DNA of 9,764 bases from Pseudomonadota bacterium (GTDB lineage Bacteria > Desulfobacterota > Desulfovibrionia > Desulfovibrionales > Desulfovibrionaceae): positions 1-9,764 of the forward strand of contig JAHJKV010000314.1 in NCBI GenBank assembly GCA_018822065.1, written 5' to 3'. Positions 1-7,295 of the stretch are shown here, piece after piece. How positions within the stretch are numbered: the first letter of the stretch is position 1; every line of letters starts with the position of its first letter. The notes under the pieces are model-generated. The model did no database searches, had not been told where the DNA came from, and was given only the letters and a program-made list of their open reading frames with translations. The translations under genes and the position numbers were made by a program.

Positions 1-24
1 CGGGCCAGCGAATAGACCCCGGAC

Positions 25-2463
25 ATGCAATCGTCGGCGGCACAACACCCCTCGCAGCGGGATGCCTTGTCCGTCGTTGGTCTTTTACCCTGGCAGGGAG
101 CCCTCCTTGCCGGGGTGTTTGGCATTCTGGCCATTCATCATCCCATATCCGCCCTAATTTCGGCCCTGGTGCTCTGGCTGACCTGGGTCGGCCTGGGTGG
201 TCGCGCACGGACCGGGTTTGGCATGGGGCTCGCCTTTGTCCTGGGCCTGGCCCTGGCAGCAGCACATCTGCCTGCCACAGCACCCACCCCGGCGTGGGTG
301 GGGCAGGGGACCAAGGTGCTCCTGCACGCCGTGGTGGACAGTGTGGAGTCGCGCCCGGACCATCGGTTGAACGTCCTGTTGCGAGACGTCTCTTGCACGC
401 TGGAGGACGGGAGCCTGGCGGAGTTGCCGGGCCGGGTGGCCTGGTCCTGGGACACCCCGACCCTGCGGCCGGAACCGGGCCGGGAGGTATCCTTCAAGGC
501 TCGGATCGACCAGGTGGGGGGATTCAACAATCCCGGGCAGTGGGACTATGCCTTCTTTCAGCGGACCGGGGGAATTTTGTATCGGACCTATGTGCGCGGA
601 GGAGCCGCCGAACTTGCGTGGGGGGCTGAGCCGGGCGGTCTTTTGTGGAACTGGCGCACTGAGCTGGCTGTGGTTCTTGCCCAGTCCGCACCCGACCAGG
701 GCGGTGCTATGCTCGCGGCTCTGCTGACCGGGGATCGCTTTTCCCTGAGTCCCGAGACCATCGACCTTCTTCGCGCGGCCGGGCTTTCGCACACCCTGGC
801 CCTGTCCGGCCTGCACCTGGGTTTCGTGATCCTCTTCGCCCTGGCCGCAGCATATCTGTTCGGCTTGCTGTGGCCGGGATTGCTGCTGCGTGTGCCCCGT
901 CCCAAGCTGGCCGTGCTCCTGGCGGTTCCCCTGGTGGCGGCCTATCTCTGGCTGGGACAGTTCACGCCCTCCCTGATTCGTTCGGCCTGTATGTTCGGGT
1001 TCATGGCCTTGCTGCTCCTGCAGGGCAGGAGTCGGGCGGGCATCGACGGTCTCTTCCTGGCCCTGGCCTTAATCTTGCTCGTTTCCCCCCTGTCGGTCTT
1101 TGATATCCGGTTGCAGCTCTCGGCTGTGGCCGTTGGCGGAATCATCATTTTCATGCCTACGTTCTTCAAGGTGCTGGATAAGACTCGCCTCGGCCACTGG
1201 AAGCTGGTTCGGATCCCCCTTGGGCTTGTCGGAGTGAGTTGCTGTGCCACCCTGGTTCTGCTGCCACTGACGGCCAGAACCTTCGGGATGACGGCCCCCA
1301 ACCTATTGTTGAATCTCCTTTGGCTGCCTTTGCTTGGATTCGTGGTCATGCCCCTAGGATGGATGGGACTGGCCCTGTATTGTCTGCCCGGACTGGAAGG
1401 TGCTGCCGGATGGTGCTTTCATGCGGCGGGTTTCGTGCTCGGCGGTATGCAGGAAGGACTGGCCGGGTTGGATGCTCAGGGAGCCCTGCCGCTATTCCAG
1501 TTGTTACGTCCTCTCTGGCCGGAAATGCTCGGGGTTGCCGTCCTGCTCGCCTGCCTGGCAGCGGTCCTGTCCGGGGGAGGCAAAGGAGACCGGATATGGT
1601 GGCCGGTGCTGCTCGGTGTTTTTCTTTTGGCGACCCCTCATGTCTGGGTCATGGCCGCTGACGCGCGCGACGAAATCCGTCTTGAGGTGGTGGACGTGGG
1701 TCAGGGACTGGCCCAGGTGCTCACCCTGCCGGGCGGAAGGCGTACGGTGATGGACGGCGGCGGGCTTCGCTCCACCACCTTTGATATCGGGCGTGACGTG
1801 CTGGTGCCCTACCTGACCCTGGGACGCCCACCGCGGGTGGACCGTGTGATCCTCTCTCATCCTCATGCAGACCATTACAAGGGATTTTTGCATCTGCTCG
1901 CCCATGTCGAAGTCGGCACATTCCAGTATGGCTGTTCCTTGCCCGGAGGCAGCTACCGGAAGCGGTTCAAGGAACTTCTTGCGGTGCAGGGGCTCACGCC
2001 GGAGCGGCTATATGCCGGGGACCAGGTGGACCTGGGGAGAGGAGTAAGACTCTCGGTCCTGTATCCTTTCATGGGAGACCACGCCCCCAGCACAAATGAC
2101 GGTTCGCTGGTGCTGCGGCTGGAACGGGAAGGGCAGGGGCTGGCCCTTTTGCCTGGGGATGTGGAAAAGCCTGCCCTGCAGCTGTTGTTGGACACAGAAG
2201 CAGACCTTGCCAGTGATGTGCTGGTGTTACCCCACCATGGCTCTGTCACCAGTTTTGTGCCTGCGTTGTATGATCGCGTCGACCCTCTGGTGGCCATGGC
2301 TTCAAGCGGTGAGCGTAACAAGCATATCCAGCCAGCCACGGAGGTGCTTGCCGCGTTGGCCCAGCGAAAGTGCGAGGTCGTGCGCACCTGGCAATCAGGA
2401 CTGTTGCGAGTGGGTTGGAAAAACGGGAGTGTAGGTCCCTTGCTGGAAACGGAAGTAAAGTGA
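25..2463 (+). CDS. comEC: ComEC/Rec2-family DNA uptake channel protein
   Basis: Polytopic inner-membrane protein that is expected to form the channel moving single-stranded DNA into the cytoplasm in natural transformation. Its 812 aa are usual for full-length ComEC. Visible parts are N-terminal hydrophobic segments (about 18-85), a soluble OB/DUF4131-like stretch (about 90-180), a multi-helix competence domain (about 225-520) with the signature GLSHTLALSGLHLG at 253-266, and a C-terminal metallo-beta-lactamase domain (about 555-780). The last part carries HPHADH at 612-617, LLPGD ending at D712 and LPHHGS with H737/H738, so the metal site looks complete. The start is the ATG after an in-frame TAG at 13-15. 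No good Shine-Dalgarno precedes it, and a TTG at 67 is an alternative. The next gene follows after 151 nt. The family call is firm. Whether the organism is transformable cannot be told from here. Confidence 0.95.
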   Translation: MQSSAAQHPSQRDALSVVGLLPWQGALLAGVFGILAIHHPISALISALVLWLTWVGLGGRARTGFGMGLAFVLGLALAAAHLPATAPTPAWVGQGTKVLLHAVVDSVESRPDHRLNVLLRDVSCTLEDGSLAELPGRVAWSWDTPTLRPEPGREVSFKARIDQVGGFNNPGQWDYAFFQRTGGILYRTYVRGGAAELAWGAEPGGLLWNWRTELAVVLAQSAPDQGGAMLAALLTGDRFSLSPETIDLLRAAGLSHTLALSGLHLGFVILFALAAAYLFGLLWPGLLLRVPRPKLAVLLAVPLVAAYLWLGQFTPSLIRSACMFGFMALLLLQGRSRAGIDGLFLALALILLVSPLSVFDIRLQLSAVAVGGIIIFMPTFFKVLDKTRLGHWKLVRIPLGLVGVSCCATLVLLPLTARTFGMTAPNLLLNLLWLPLLGFVVMPLGWMGLALYCLPGLEGAAGWCFHAAGFVLGGMQEGLAGLDAQGALPLFQLLRPLWPEMLGVAVLLACLAAVLSGGGKGDRIWWPVLLGVFLLATPHVWVMAADARDEIRLEVVDVGQGLAQVLTLPGGRRTVMDGGGLRSTTFDIGRDVLVPYLTLGRPPRVDRVILSHPHADHYKGFLHLLAHVEVGTFQYGCSLPGGSYRKRFKELLAVQGLTPERLYAGDQVDLGRGVRLSVLYPFMGDHAPSTNDGSLVLRLEREGQGLALLPGDVEKPALQLLLDTEADLASDVLVLPHHGSVTSFVPALYDRVDPLVAMASSGERNKHIQPATEVLAALAQRKCEVVRTWQSGLLRVGWKNGSVGPLLETEVK

Positions 2464-2498
2464 TGCAAGGGTGCAAAATGCAAACAGTGCGGCAACTG

Positions 2499-2527
2499 TC
2501 GATAGATGCGTTGCTTTTCCTGATAAT
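2499..2527 (+). promoter_or_regulatory. possible sigma70-type promoter for the MBL-fold hydrolase gene
   Basis: In the 151-nt gap after comEC, TCGATA (2499-2504, four of six to TTGACA) and GATAAT (2522-2527, five of six to TATAAT) are separated by exactly 17 nt. Initiation near 2534 would leave an 80-nt leader before the GTG at 2615. The surrounding stretch is AT-rich relative to the flanking genes. No operator or terminator is visible in the gap. This is a motif match only, and such matches arise by chance in AT-rich DNA. Confidence 0.3.
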
Positions 2528-2602
2528 ATATGGAAAAAGGTTGTTGAAAAAGTAAGAACTTCTGGGGATCGTCCCATGTGGTCGTTCTGTGGACCGGACG
2601 AA

Positions 2603-2607
2603 AGGAG
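2603..2607 (+). promoter_or_regulatory. ribosome binding site fixing the GTG start of the hydrolase
   Basis: AGGAG at 2603-2607 (within AAAGGAG from 2601) lies 7 nt before GTG at 2615. The first residues after that GTG, IVRCWGARGSIP, are where homologous proteins begin. This argues against the longer reading from GTG 2471, which would add 48 poorly conserved-looking residues. Confidence 0.8.
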
Positions 2608-2614
2608 AATTTGT

Positions 2615-3457
2615 GTGATTGTTCGTTGCTGGGGAGCCAGGGGCTCCATACCGGTCTCGGGAGTCGAATATCGCAAGTATGGCGGGGATACCACCTGTCT
2701 TGAGATTCGGACGGGCCAGAACAACGAAATATTGATTGTGGACGCTGGATCCGGGACGCGTCGGTTAGCCAACCATATGCTGGCGGAAAAAAGATACGAA
2801 TTTTCCTTCCTGTTCACCCATGTCCATTGGGATCATATTCTCGGATTTCCCTTCTTCAAGCCAATCTATCTAGAGCAGGCCCGGCTGAATATCTATGGCT
2901 GCCCCAACCTTCAGGGTGACTTGGAAAAACTGCTCGCCCGTACCATGGATGCCCCCTATTTCCCCGTTCCCTACGAAGTGGTCCGGGCCCGGCTGGAGTA
3001 CCGGCACGATTGTTCTGAAAGCACCATCATCGACGGCATTGAAATCAGCTCCATTCCTTTGAGCCATCCCAACATGGGCGTCGGCTACAAATTCACCGAG
3101 AACGGCAAGACGTTTGTGTTCTTGACGGACAACGAACTGGAACATGTCCATCGCGGTGGCAGGAGCTTCGACGACTATGTCGAATTCGCTCGCGGGGCAG
3201 ACCTTCTCTTTCATGACTCGGAATACACGCCGGAGGAATACCCCCTCCGCACCACCTGGGGACATTCCACCTACACCACGGCCCTGGATCTGGCCCTGGC
3301 TGCGGGGGTGAAACGTTTTGGCCTGTTCCACCACAACCAGGATCGACCGGATGCGGGCGTGGATGAAATGGTTGCGCATTGCCAGTCCATCATCGCCGAA
3401 CGGGGATCAAACCTTGATTGTTTCGGCGTGACCCAGGAAACTGAAATTCGGTTATAG
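2615..3457 (+). CDS. Stand-alone metallo-beta-lactamase-fold metallohydrolase
   Basis: A 280-aa soluble protein with no signal peptide or membrane segment. It opens with the family's N-terminal signature CWGARGSIPVSG followed by YGGDTTCLE. The metal ligands are in order and complete: THVHWDH (H69, H71, D73, H74), LSHP (H151), FLTDNE (D172) and LFHHNQ (H239/H240), with WGHST between the last two. This pattern fits the COG1235/PhnP- and RNase Z-like branch, two-metal phosphodiesterases of varied substrates, rather than beta-lactamases or glyoxalase II. The true substrate cannot be read from sequence; a cyclic nucleotide, phosphonate-derived or other phosphodiester are possibilities. The GTG start is chosen by the strong ribosome site and family N-terminus. 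It sits between comEC, which carries an unrelated MBL domain, and a CheY-like regulator 119 nt downstream. Confidence 0.88.
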   Translation: MIVRCWGARGSIPVSGVEYRKYGGDTTCLEIRTGQNNEILIVDAGSGTRRLANHMLAEKRYEFSFLFTHVHWDHILGFPFFKPIYLEQARLNIYGCPNLQGDLEKLLARTMDAPYFPVPYEVVRARLEYRHDCSESTIIDGIEISSIPLSHPNMGVGYKFTENGKTFVFLTDNELEHVHRGGRSFDDYVEFARGADLLFHDSEYTPEEYPLRTTWGHSTYTTALDLALAAGVKRFGLFHHNQDRPDAGVDEMVAHCQSIIAERGSNLDCFGVTQETEIRL

Positions 3458-3576
3458 CGCATTCGAGTCATGGTGACCCTGCCGCCCGCATTCTGCTTGA
3501 TTTTTCTAGAAAATAATGCAAGAAACTTTGGACTGCCGAGGGTCCATGAACAATTCTAGCATCGGAGATTCGACCG

Positions 3577-3987
3577 ATGAAGGTGCTCATTGTAGACGAT
3601 GATTTCTATTCACGGAGCATGCTGCATGACATGTTGCGCTCCTGTGCCCAATGCGATATCGCCGTCAACGGGGAGGAAGCCGTCTTTGCTTTCCGGAAAG
3701 CGCTAGAGAGCGGGACGCCTTACGACCTGATTTGTCTCGACCTTGTCATGCCGGAGATGGATGGTCAGGAAGCCTTGCAGGAAATCCGGGCTATAGAGCA
3801 GGAAAATGATACCCATCCCGTCCTGGAGACCAAGGTCATCGTGACCACTATGCTGGACGATAAGAAGGAGACTCACGATGCCTTCTTCCTGGGTGGAGCC
3901 ACCTCCTATCTGGTGAAACCCATTGAGGAGAGCAAGCTGTTCGCGGAACTGAAGAGCCTGAATCTGCTCGAGACGACCGAAAACTAA
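3577..3987 (+). CDS. Single-domain CheY-like response regulator
   Basis: A 136-aa receiver domain with no output domain. Every phosphorylation-site residue is present: the acidic cluster D7-D8-D9, phospho-acceptor D55 in CLDLVMPEMDG, the switch threonine T90 (IVTT), the aromatic Y111 and the invariant lysine K114 in YLVKP. It should therefore accept a phosphate and act by protein-protein contact, as CheY or Spo0F do, or serve as a phosphorelay intermediate. The ATG start is supported by GGAG at 3564-3567 with a 9-nt spacer. No histidine kinase, chemotaxis gene or diguanylate cyclase is in the window, so its partner is unknown. It lies 119 nt after the MBL hydrolase and 148 nt before ricT, spacings that allow independent transcription. 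Confidence 0.93.
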   Translation: MKVLIVDDDFYSRSMLHDMLRSCAQCDIAVNGEEAVFAFRKALESGTPYDLICLDLVMPEMDGQEALQEIRAIEQENDTHPVLETKVIVTTMLDDKKETHDAFFLGGATSYLVKPIEESKLFAELKSLNLLETTEN

Positions 3988-4135
3988 TCCTCTCGACCAC
4001 ACCCGCCACCCACGCAGTTTCCTGTCGCCGAACAGATAACTGCACTGGGTATATGAAGTTCCCTCGAACCTGAATTCACCTATGAACCGCTCGCTCCCCG
4101 GCAGGGGGCGCGTCAACGCGGATAAAATATACGAA

Positions 4136-5236
4136 ATGAGCCAGACACTTGGAATTAAATTCACTGATCACGGTCAGATATATCGTTTCTCATCCGGACC
4201 TTTTGTCGTCGAGACAGGGTCCTGCGTCATCGTCAAGACCGAGCAGGGAATGGGACTCGGCGAGGTCGTCACCATCCATCATGACGAAGACGCTACCGAC
4301 GAGGAATTTAATACGATCTATCGCCTTGCCAACGAGCAGGACCTCGTGGTGCGCCAGGAAAACCTTGACCTGGCACGCAACGCGTTTCGTTATTGCCGGG
4401 GTTGCGTCACCAGCCATAAATTGGAGATGAAACTCGTGGACGTCGAGGTCTTCTTCGACCGCTCCAAGATGATCTTCTACTTCACCGCCCCGGGGCGCAT
4501 CGATTTTCGGGAACTGATCAAGGATCTTGTGCGCGAATATCGGACACGGATCGAACTGCGCCAGATCGGTGTCCGCCACGAAACACAGATGCTCGGGGCC
4601 ATCGGTAATTGCGGTCAGATGTGTTGCTGTCGACGTTTCATGCGCAAGTTCGTGCCCGTGACCATCAAGATGGCCAAGGAGCAAAATCTTTTTCTCAACC
4701 CCACCAAGATATCCGGCATCTGCGGTCGGCTCCTGTGCTGTCTGAGCTTTGAACAGCAAGGGTACGAGGAGTTCAACCGGAAGTGCCCCAAGGTCGGCAA
4801 GCGCTATCAGAGCAGCCAGGGCCAGGTCAAAGTGATCCGGACCAACTTTTTCCGCAAGACGCTGACGGTTGTCCTTGAGGACGGTTCGGACCAGGAGATT
4901 TCAGTTGACGATTGGGTCGATTTCGTGAACAAGGCTCCTTCGCCGAGCGAGTCGGGAGAGAAGGCGGAGTTGCGCCCTGGCAGTCCCCGCGCCGCCGGAT
5001 TGCGCCCTGGAAGTGCACGACCATCTACTGCCCAACCGAGTTCTGGACGCCCAAGCAGCGAAAACCAGAGCGAGGAGCCCCAGGAAAGGGTTGAGGAGCG
5101 AAGCCAGGAAGCTGGGCTTGAGTCTACGCCTCAGGCGGTGACGCAGACGCAACAGGAACCCGATCAGGACAATGACCAGACGTCCGACACGCGTCGCCCA
5201 CGTCGGCGTCGTCGCCGCCCGCGCAAAAAGAACTAG
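4136..5236 (+). CDS. ricT: PSP1-domain protein of the RicT/YaaT family with a disordered basic tail
   Basis: In Bacillus subtilis RicT (YaaT), with RicA and RicF, binds [4Fe-4S] clusters and assists RNase Y in mRNA processing. Here the conserved core spans about residues 1-265 from this start. It includes KLVDVEVFFDRSKMIFYFTA, GRIDFRELIKDLVREYRTR and two cysteine clusters, GNCGQMCCC (C159, C163-165) and ICGRLLCC (C196, C201, C202). The last 100 or so residues differ sharply: rich in Ser, Pro, Glu, Gln and Arg, with an LRPGS repeat, ending in RRPRRRRRRPRKKN. The ATG at 4136 is preferred because B. subtilis YaaT begins at the matching point (M, then VGVRF against LGIKF here). ATG 4082 would add 18 residues, and neither start has a convincing ribosome site. 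metG follows after 35 nt. The family is firm; the RNase Y-like role is inferred, and the partners are not in view. Confidence 0.9.
   Translation: MSQTLGIKFTDHGQIYRFSSGPFVVETGSCVIVKTEQGMGLGEVVTIHHDEDATDEEFNTIYRLANEQDLVVRQENLDLARNAFRYCRGCVTSHKLEMKLVDVEVFFDRSKMIFYFTAPGRIDFRELIKDLVREYRTRIELRQIGVRHETQMLGAIGNCGQMCCCRRFMRKFVPVTIKMAKEQNLFLNPTKISGICGRLLCCLSFEQQGYEEFNRKCPKVGKRYQSSQGQVKVIRTNFFRKTLTVVLEDGSDQEISVDDWVDFVNKAPSPSESGEKAELRPGSPRAAGLRPGSARPSTAQPSSGRPSSENQSEEPQERVEERSQEAGLESTPQAVTQTQQEPDQDNDQTSDTRRPRRRRRRPRKKN
4970..5014 (+). repeat. 15-nt imperfect direct repeat inside the ricT tail
   Basis: TTGCGCCCTGGCAGT at 4970-4984 recurs as TTGCGCCCTGGAAGT at 5000-5014, one mismatch, with a 30-nt period that keeps frame. 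It encodes the repeated peptide LRPGS. This suggests that the linker grew by in-frame duplication. No further copies are visible. Confidence 0.85.
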
Positions 5237-5259
5237 CACGCGGCCGAACCCCGCGTAGC

Positions 5260-5265
5260 AAGGAG
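5260..5265 (+). promoter_or_regulatory. strong ribosome binding site for the TTG start of metG
   Basis: AAGGAG at 5260-5265 is followed after 6 nt by TTG at 5272. The family N-terminus (FFISTPIFYVN) begins immediately after this codon, and no ATG or GTG exists nearby in frame. The site therefore decides the start. Confidence 0.85.
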
Positions 5266-5271
5266 CCTTCG

Positions 5272-7239
5272 TTGGATACCTTCTTCATCAGCACGCCCAT
5301 TTTTTACGTCAACGCCAAGCCCCATCTTGGTCACGCATACACCACCATCGTGGCGGATACTGTATCCCGTTTTCATCGGCTCATGGGCCGGGAGACCTAT
5401 TTTCTCACCGGGACGGACGAGCATGGCGACAAGATCGCCCAGGCAGCGGAACTGAATGCACAGACGCCGCAACAGTATGTGGACGCCATCAGCGCTCTCT
5501 TCAAGACCATGGGGCCCCAGCTTGGTGCCGAGCCCAACCGCTTCATTCGCACCACAGACAAGGACCATGTGGCCACTGTTCAGGCTGTGTTGCAAAAGGT
5601 GTTTGATTCCGGCGACATCTATTTCGGGGAGTATGGAGGCCATTATTGTTATGGTTGCGAGCGGTTCTACACCGAAAAGGAGCTTGAGGACGGCAAGTGC
5701 CCCCAGCACGGCAAGAAACCCGAATATATCGCCGAGAAAAACTATTTCTTCAAGATGGCCAAGTATCAGGACCGGCTGGCCGAGCACATCCGGTCCAATC
5801 CCGACTTCATCCGTCCGGACAGCTATCGCAACGAAGTCCTGAGTCTGCTTGAATCCGGCGCCCTGGAGGACCTGTGCATCTCCCGGCCCAAGTCGCGCCT
5901 GGAGTGGGGGATTGAACTGCCTTTCGACTCCAACTATGTTTGCTATGTCTGGTTTGATGCGCTGATCAACTACATCACGGCCCTCAAATGGCCGGGCGGG
6001 GCCAAGTTCAAGAAGTTCTGGCCCGGTGCCAACCACCTCATTGCCAAGGATATCCTCAAGCCTCACGCCATATTCTGGCCGACCATGCTCATGGCCGCTG
6101 GCATTGAGCCCTACCAGCATCTGAACGTGCACGGGTACTGGCTGGTGAAGGACACCAAGATGTCCAAGTCTTTGGGCAACGTAGTCGAGCCCATGGACAT
6201 GATTGGCAAATATGGGGTGAACGCCTTCCGCTATTTCCTGATGCGCGAGATGAGCTTTGGGCAGGATTCCAGCTTCTCTGAGGAAGCCCTGGTGGGCCGT
6301 TTGAACGCAGACCTGGCCAATGACCTGGGCAATCTCTTCTCCCGCACCCTGTCCATGACCCACAAGTATTTCGGCGGGAAGATTCCCTGCCCGGACGAAT
6401 TGGAGGAGATCGAGGACGCGGAGATCAAGAAACGCGGCCAGAACGCCATGGCCGCCTACCAGGAGCATTTCGAGCATTTCCGTTTTGCCCGTGGCCTGGA
6501 ATCCCTGTGGGAACTGGTGCGCGGTCTGAACAAATACATAGACACTACCAAGCCCTGGACGCTCTTCAAGGAGGGCGACACCAAACGATTGAGCACGGTC
6601 ATCTACATCATGCTGGAGAACATGCGCAAAATCGCGGTGCATCTCTGGCCGGTCATGCCCGGTTCGGCGGTGGAGATGCTCCGGCAACTGGGCATTGAAT
6701 TCGAGCCGGAAAAGGTGAACCTGCAAAAGGAACTCGATGCCTGGGGACTGCTGGATTCCGGCGGCCTCGTGGCCGAGACCTCCAATCTGTTTCCCCGCGT
6801 GGAGCCCCTTGCCGTGGAAGCGCCCTCTGAAGAAAAGGCGCCCAAAGCCAAGCAGGACAAGGCACCGAAAAAGAAACCAGCAGTCGATGCCCAGGGCAAC
6901 GAATCAGGGGTCGTGGTCGCCGAGTTTGAGGATTTCCAAAAAATTGATCTGCGGGTAGGCACGGTTGTTTCTGTTGAAAAGCACCCCGACGCCGTCCGTT
7001 TGCTTTTGGTGCGTGTGGACATGGGCGAGGCCGAGCCACGCCAGGTCGTGGCCGGACTGGCCGAATTCTTCGAGCCGGATGATCTCATGGGCCGTCAGGT
7101 GGTCATCGTGGCCAACCTCCAGCCCAGAAAGCTCAGAAAGCAGATATCCGAGGGCATGATACTGGCTGTTAAAACCGACCAGGGCATGGAATTGCTGACC
7201 GCCTCCGGCACTGTGAAAAATGGCAGTAAAGTCAGTTGA
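5272..7239 (+). CDS. metG: Methionyl-tRNA synthetase with C-terminal tRNA-binding domain
   Basis: Charges tRNA-Met with methionine in the cytoplasm, using ATP. At 655 aa it has the length of the long bacterial form. The catalytic core carries the HIGH-type motif HLGH (18-21) and KMSKS (296-300). A single zinc knuckle is seen as C126-x2-C129 and C143-x2-H146, the one-metal type found in B. subtilis and Thermus rather than the larger E. coli arrangement. The anticodon-binding helical domain follows (about 340-510). A Lys/Pro/Ala-rich linker (about 515-545, with KAPKAKQDKAPKKKP) joins the C-terminal Trbp111-like domain (about 552-655, FEDFQKIDLRVGTVVSVEKHP), which helps dimerise and hold tRNA. 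The TTG start with strong AAGGAG could limit expression modestly. It is probably co-transcribed with ricT 35 nt upstream and ends at the palindromic terminator. Confidence 0.97.
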   Translation: MDTFFISTPIFYVNAKPHLGHAYTTIVADTVSRFHRLMGRETYFLTGTDEHGDKIAQAAELNAQTPQQYVDAISALFKTMGPQLGAEPNRFIRTTDKDHVATVQAVLQKVFDSGDIYFGEYGGHYCYGCERFYTEKELEDGKCPQHGKKPEYIAEKNYFFKMAKYQDRLAEHIRSNPDFIRPDSYRNEVLSLLESGALEDLCISRPKSRLEWGIELPFDSNYVCYVWFDALINYITALKWPGGAKFKKFWPGANHLIAKDILKPHAIFWPTMLMAAGIEPYQHLNVHGYWLVKDTKMSKSLGNVVEPMDMIGKYGVNAFRYFLMREMSFGQDSSFSEEALVGRLNADLANDLGNLFSRTLSMTHKYFGGKIPCPDELEEIEDAEIKKRGQNAMAAYQEHFEHFRFARGLESLWELVRGLNKYIDTTKPWTLFKEGDTKRLSTVIYIMLENMRKIAVHLWPVMPGSAVEMLRQLGIEFEPEKVNLQKELDAWGLLDSGGLVAETSNLFPRVEPLAVEAPSEEKAPKAKQDKAPKKKPAVDAQGNESGVVVAEFEDFQKIDLRVGTVVSVEKHPDAVRLLLVRVDMGEAEPRQVVAGLAEFFEPDDLMGRQVVIVANLQPRKLRKQISEGMILAVKTDQGMELLTASGTVKNGSKVS

Positions 7240-7264
7240 GTATCTGAGTTGCGAACAAAGGTGC

Positions 7265-7292
7265 AAAACCCCGGCCTAGGCCGGGGTTTTTT
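7265..7292. terminator. Palindromic, probably bidirectional intrinsic terminator
   Basis: A perfect 26-nt palindrome at 7265-7290 gives a GC stem of seven to eight pairs (CCCCGGCC against GGCCGGGG) centred on TA. It is flanked by AAAA on the left and by a run of six T on the right. On the + strand the T-run 7287-7292 follows the stem and ends the metG transcript 26 nt past its stop. On the minus strand the complement of AAAA gives a shorter T-run for the convergent gene that stops at 7296. Confidence 0.93.
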
Positions 7293-7295
7293 CGT

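Noticed and set aside
1..24. Possible tail of an upstream gene ending at TAG 13-15
   Set aside because: Four codons are too few to support any gene; it only shows that the comEC frame is closed upstream.
102..121. Sigma54-like TGGCAG...TTGC within comEC
   Set aside because: The spacing between the GG and GC elements is about five bases too long for a -24/-12 promoter, and it lies inside coding sequence.
154..816. A 220-codon open frame antisense to the 5' part of comEC
   Set aside because: It is a shadow of comEC codon usage; the comEC frame has clear family motifs over its whole length.
2471..2614. N-terminal extension of the MBL hydrolase from GTG 2471
   Set aside because: The added 48 residues lack the family's features, and the strong AGGAG plus conserved N-terminus point to GTG 2615. 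The frame is open there by chance.
4082..4135. 18-residue extension of RicT from ATG 4082
   Set aside because: The homologous start of B. subtilis YaaT aligns with the ATG at 4136, and no ribosome site precedes 4082. It is not wholly excluded.
3988..4135. Gap between the response regulator and ricT searched for terminator, small RNA or promoter
   Set aside because: A TAAAAT at 4123-4128 lacks a -35 partner, and there is no stem followed by a T-run, so I report nothing there beyond the start question.
5233..6726. A 497-codon open frame antisense to metG
   Set aside because: It mirrors the strongly supported metG frame, begins without a ribosome site, and its translation shows no domain that I recognise. 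Long antisense open frames are common opposite GC-rich genes.
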